Below are positions 4,713 to 7,189 of a stretch of 7,189 nt of DNA, in pieces. A program made the translations under genes and the position numbers. The notes under the pieces are model-generated. The model saw only the letters and a program-made list of their open reading frames with translations, ran no database searches and was not told the origin of the DNA. This DNA is from Spirochaetota bacterium (lineage in GTDB: Bacteria > Spirochaetota > Spirochaetia > Treponematales > Treponemataceae): assembly GCA_022704725.1 (NCBI GenBank), contig JAKJFV010000001.1, positions 2,262 through 9,450 on the forward strand, in the 5' to 3' direction. Position 1 is the stretch's first letter; each line of letters begins with the position of its first letter.

Positions 4713-7130
4713 CTAAAGCCTTATTATACCGGAAGTTCTGAATGCAGGGTACAGCTTTTGCATAAGAGAAGATTTTTTCCACTGGTTTTCATCAGGATTT
4801 TGCACAGTATTTGGTGATAAGACAGCCGTTTCTGCACGCATTTTCCACAGGTTTTCCACAATGACAGAAAGTGTCTCACGTTCATCTTTATCAGTTATAT
4901 CCACATCAACTGATATAAGCCCGCCTAGAAAAATCCATTGAAGGGAAATATTTTTTACCCCGTGAACTTTCCTTTCAGAAATACATGGCTTACCTGCAAT
5001 CCATAAATACTGCGAATTTGGTTTAAGAAAGGTATTATAGTCATCCCGGACCTTATTCCTTTCATTTTCGTAGGAAATTAGATGATTATCTATGAATTTC
5101 TTGCTTACTGACGGAGCAGGCATTGAAAAAGGGAACCACGACTGAACAGATTTCTCGAGTGCTTCACCGTGCATCCACGCATTCAAAGCTGCATCCAGAA
5201 TAAGCCCGTATTTTTCACTCTTACTTTCTCCCTCAAAACGCATGTCGTTATGAGCAAACCAGGAGTTTTCCACAGGTTTTCCCCAGCCGATCGGTTTTAA
5301 AAGAGAATGCCTTCCCTGCTTCCATTCAGAAAAAATCTTTGAATGTTTTGTGAGTACAAATTTATGCCAGAAGGCGGAATCTAAAAGCCCCGATGCGAAC
5401 ATCTGACGCAAAGTTTCCATTGAATCTATAAGCATCTGAGGTGTTTCACCGAAAAATCCATAAATCATATAGGCATGAACAAGAATTCCCGCTTCTTTAA
5501 ATGCAGCGCAAACTTTAACAAGAGAAGCAATATCGGTTCCCTTATTTACTGCATCGAGACCGTCTTCTGCAGCTATTTCTATACCGCCTGAGACAGCCGT
5601 GAGTCCTCCCCGGGCAAGAAGAAGAGCAAGATCCGGTGTAAAAGATTTTTCAAAACGGATATTACCCCAAAAACTTAAACGTTGTTTTCCTGAGGGAACT
5701 GAGAGATTCTCGAGGGCAAATTCTTGCAATGAGACAGGAGGGGAGGCTTCATCGACAAAGTGCACGCCGTAAACGCCTGTTTTCTGAGCCTGTGACAGAA
5801 GATGTTTGTGCAGAGTTGAAGCAGAAATCTTTTTATATGCTTTTACATAGTCGAGCGTTACATCGCAAAAGGCACAGCGGTGCCAGTAGCAGCCGTGTGC
5901 TAAGTACGCTTTGAGCCAGCTGCCGTCGGACCAGATGCGGTGCATGGGATTTTTATCGTCGGCCAGACGCGGGTAACGGGAAAAGTCGATGCCTTCATAG
6001 TCGGGAAAGATGTTGAGCGTCATCTCATTTTCAAAGTTGCGAATATCAGCATACTCCGAAGATGTTTCACAGCCGATATCATCCTGAGAAATGATTTTTC
6101 CATGTTCCAAAACATCCTGCGCAATAGTAATAGTTTTGCCAGTATTCCCCTTAACACAATAACGTATTTTATACAAATTTTGACCGTCAAGCGCACAGCC
6201 CTTACTAAAAAAATCGTAATAGGAGCCGTAACCGCGGTCGTAACTTAGAAAATCGCAATAAGTAAAAAGCGCAGGTTCTGTGACCTCACGAAGTTCGGTA
6301 TTTACATAGCCGCCGCCGAAGGCAATGAGCGCTCGGGAGCCGAATTCTTTTTTTAAAACCTTTGCGCAGGAGAGAGCGCCTGTAAAAGTTCCGGCAAAGG
6401 GCACAGAGATGCAAAAGAGTATTGACGGAGAGCCCGTATCAGATAAGAAAGAGCTGTTTAAGCGGGTGCGGAGCTCTGTGCAAAAGTCTTTAACCAGCGG
6501 CATAAAAAATTGAGTCATCACAGGTCCGTTTAATTTTTCGGTGAGAACTGAAAAGTCTTTTTCACTTGCAGCTAAACTTTCGGCGTACCGCACCAAAGAA
6601 AAATGGGGATCAAACACTGCTGTGATGTAGTCTGCCAAGTCTGCTAAGGCAAGAGAACATAAAAAAAATGCATCGTCGGCTCCGGCTTCCCCTTCCAATC
6701 CAGAAAGATAATCGTCCATCCGTTTTCCGCGGGGAGCAAAAGGGGAAAACATTAACTCGTGAGCTAATTCGCGCGAAGAAAAGGAGGAGGAACCGAGAAC
6801 AGACTTTATTGTGTTTATCCAGGAAATCCATGCGGAAGAGGAGGAAATATAGCGGTATAGATTAAAAGCAGTTTCTTCATCCCCGTCAATATCGGCTTGT
6901 TGAGCAAGCGACAAAGCCCTTTGTTCGCTGGAAGAAAAAATAAGTTCCAGGCCTTCCGGAGAAAAGATGCGGTGAAAAAGTTCTATAGAAAAATCTTTCC
7001 ATACAACCGATTCAATGCTGCTTCCTTCCGGGAGTTTCGAAAAAGTTCGAAAAAAAGAAGCAAGATATGCTCCAGACGGATACGGTGAATTGAGCTGAAC
7101 AAGGGGAGGCTGAATTATTACTACATGCAT
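4713..7130 (-). CDS. Large radical SAM protein with N-terminal B12-binding-like region, function unknown
   Basis: An 805-residue protein of the cobalamin-binding-like radical SAM type. Residues 1-25 (VVIIQPPL, SPYPSGAYLA) look like the opening strand and helix of the B12-binding-like fold; a long helical insertion (about 45-230) follows; the fold resumes with ILFCISVPFAG and LIAFGGGYVN (236-277). The cobalamin motif DxHxxG is absent, so B12 binding is doubtful. The radical SAM barrel (about 405-600) has GCYWHRCAFCD with Cys414, Cys419 and Cys422, a C-X4-C-X2-C spacing that should hold a 4Fe-4S cluster, then FVDEASP, SGGIEIAAEDGLDAVNKG (514-531) and AYMIYGFFGET (553-562), typical of elongator/MiaB-like barrels. 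The C-terminal 150-200 residues are family-specific. The ATG at 7130 is the only possible full-length start: an in-frame TAA lies 18 bases upstream. It has no Shine-Dalgarno site. Substrate and product are not predictable; no neighbour gives a clue. Confidence 0.85.
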   Translation of the reverse strand: MHVVIIQPPLVQLNSPYPSGAYLASFFRTFSKLPEGSSIESVVWKDFSIELFHRIFSPEGLELIFSSSEQRALSLAQQADIDGDEETAFNLYRYISSSSAWISWINTIKSVLGSSSFSSRELAHELMFSPFAPRGKRMDDYLSGLEGEAGADDAFFLCSLALADLADYITAVFDPHFSLVRYAESLAASEKDFSVLTEKLNGPVMTQFFMPLVKDFCTELRTRLNSSFLSDTGSPSILFCISVPFAGTFTGALSCAKVLKKEFGSRALIAFGGGYVNTELREVTEPALFTYCDFLSYDRGYGSYYDFFSKGCALDGQNLYKIRYCVKGNTGKTITIAQDVLEHGKIISQDDIGCETSSEYADIRNFENEMTLNIFPDYEGIDFSRYPRLADDKNPMHRIWSDGSWLKAYLAHGCYWHRCAFCDVTLDYVKAYKKISASTLHKHLLSQAQKTGVYGVHFVDEASPPVSLQEFALENLSVPSGKQRLSFWGNIRFEKSFTPDLALLLARGGLTAVSGGIEIAAEDGLDAVNKGTDIASLVKVCAAFKEAGILVHAYMIYGFFGETPQMLIDSMETLRQMFASGLLDSAFWHKFVLTKHSKIFSEWKQGRHSLLKPIGWGKPVENSWFAHNDMRFEGESKSEKYGLILDAALNAWMHGEALEKSVQSWFPFSMPAPSVSKKFIDNHLISYENERNKVRDDYNTFLKPNSQYLWIAGKPCISERKVHGVKNISLQWIFLGGLISVDVDITDKDERETLSVIVENLWKMRAETAVLSPNTVQNPDENQWKKSSLMQKLYPAFRTSGIIRL
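4841..4860 (+). repeat. Two tandem TTTTCCACA words, 11 bases apart (DnaA-box-like)
   Basis: TTTTCCACA occurs at 4841-4849 and 4852-4860, in the same orientation with an 11-base period. The first 17 bases (4841-4857) recur exactly at 5266-5282, and a one-mismatch 16-base copy lies at 4775-4790. Each fits the general DnaA box pattern TTWTNCACA except the 4775 copy. All lie inside the coding region of the radical SAM gene, so they may simply reflect its ENxW codons. Confidence 0.4.
5266..5282 (+). repeat. Exact second copy of the 17-base TTTTCCACAGG word
   Basis: TTTTCCACAGGTTTTCC is identical to 4841-4857, but it is read in a different codon frame of the same gene (GKPVEN here, ENLWK there). 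The sameness is therefore at the DNA level and not a repeated peptide. Confidence 0.4.
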
Positions 7131-7136
7131 TGCATT

Positions 7137-7165
7137 AGTATGACAGAATTAATTTGAGTTAGCAA
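7137..7165 (-). promoter_or_regulatory. Candidate start-proximal (leaderless) promoter of the radical SAM gene
   Basis: On the minus strand TTGCTA (7165-7160, 4 of 6) is followed after exactly 17 bases by CATACT (7142-7137, 4 of 6). Six bases separate the -10 from the ATG at 7130, so transcription would begin on the A of the start codon. No Shine-Dalgarno site is present. An alternative is that the gene is transcribed from further upstream, beyond the window. Confidence 0.35.
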
Positions 7166-7189
7166 GATTCCTCTACAGGTGCAAAGCTT

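Noticed and set aside
4841..4860. Replication origin in the radical SAM gene
   Set aside because: The DnaA-box-like words lie in an intact coding frame, there is no AT-rich unwinding region, and no dnaA, dnaN or repA gene is near.
5940..6248. A 102-residue plus-strand open frame inside the radical SAM gene
   Set aside because: It is antisense to a long intact coding frame and has no recognisable domain.

Overview
The window holds five protein-coding genes that read as ordinary bacterial chromosome. From left to right they are a glycoside hydrolase family 3 beta-glucosidase (plus strand, 5' end outside the window), a small lipoprotein (minus), a PfkB-family sugar kinase of the 2-keto-3-deoxygluconate kinase type (minus), an arginase (plus), and a large radical SAM protein with an N-terminal B12-binding-like region (minus). 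I see no RNA gene, CRISPR array, insertion sequence, phage gene or defence cassette.

Organism: the base composition is moderately AT-rich, the standard code fits (TGA ends the first gene), and two genes have strong Shine-Dalgarno sites. A secreted-fibre or oligosaccharide enzyme, a sugar-acid kinase and a lipoprotein with a short spirochaete-style signal would suit a gut or rumen fermenter. A Treponema-like spirochaete is my best guess, but this is inference; a Firmicute is possible, because the hydrolase and arginase also resemble Firmicute families.

Layout: 1-1934 is the hydrolase, closed by a strong hairpin at 1955-1986 that works in both directions and also ends the convergent lipoprotein gene (2016-2510). 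The lipoprotein has its own promoter in the 69 bases after the kinase gene (2580-3635). The kinase and the arginase (3799-4707) diverge from a 163-base control region. The arginase and the radical SAM gene (4713-7130) converge with only 5 bases between their stop codons.

Function: the hydrolase would release glucose from beta-glucosides. The kinase would feed 2-keto-3-deoxygluconate from uronic acids into the lower Entner-Doudoroff route. The arginase would split arginine to ornithine and urea. The radical SAM protein has no assignable substrate. The genes do not form one pathway and nearly every gene has its own transcription unit.

The most interesting signals are: (1) the arginase and radical SAM genes lack a Shine-Dalgarno site and have a -10-like element 6-7 bases before the ATG, which suggests leaderless mRNAs; (2) a C-X4-C-X2-C cluster motif and a long helical insertion in the radical SAM protein; (3) repeated TTTTCCACA (DnaA-box-like) words inside that gene; (4) a possible frameshift at the very end of the hydrolase. 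None of these amounts to a clear new system.
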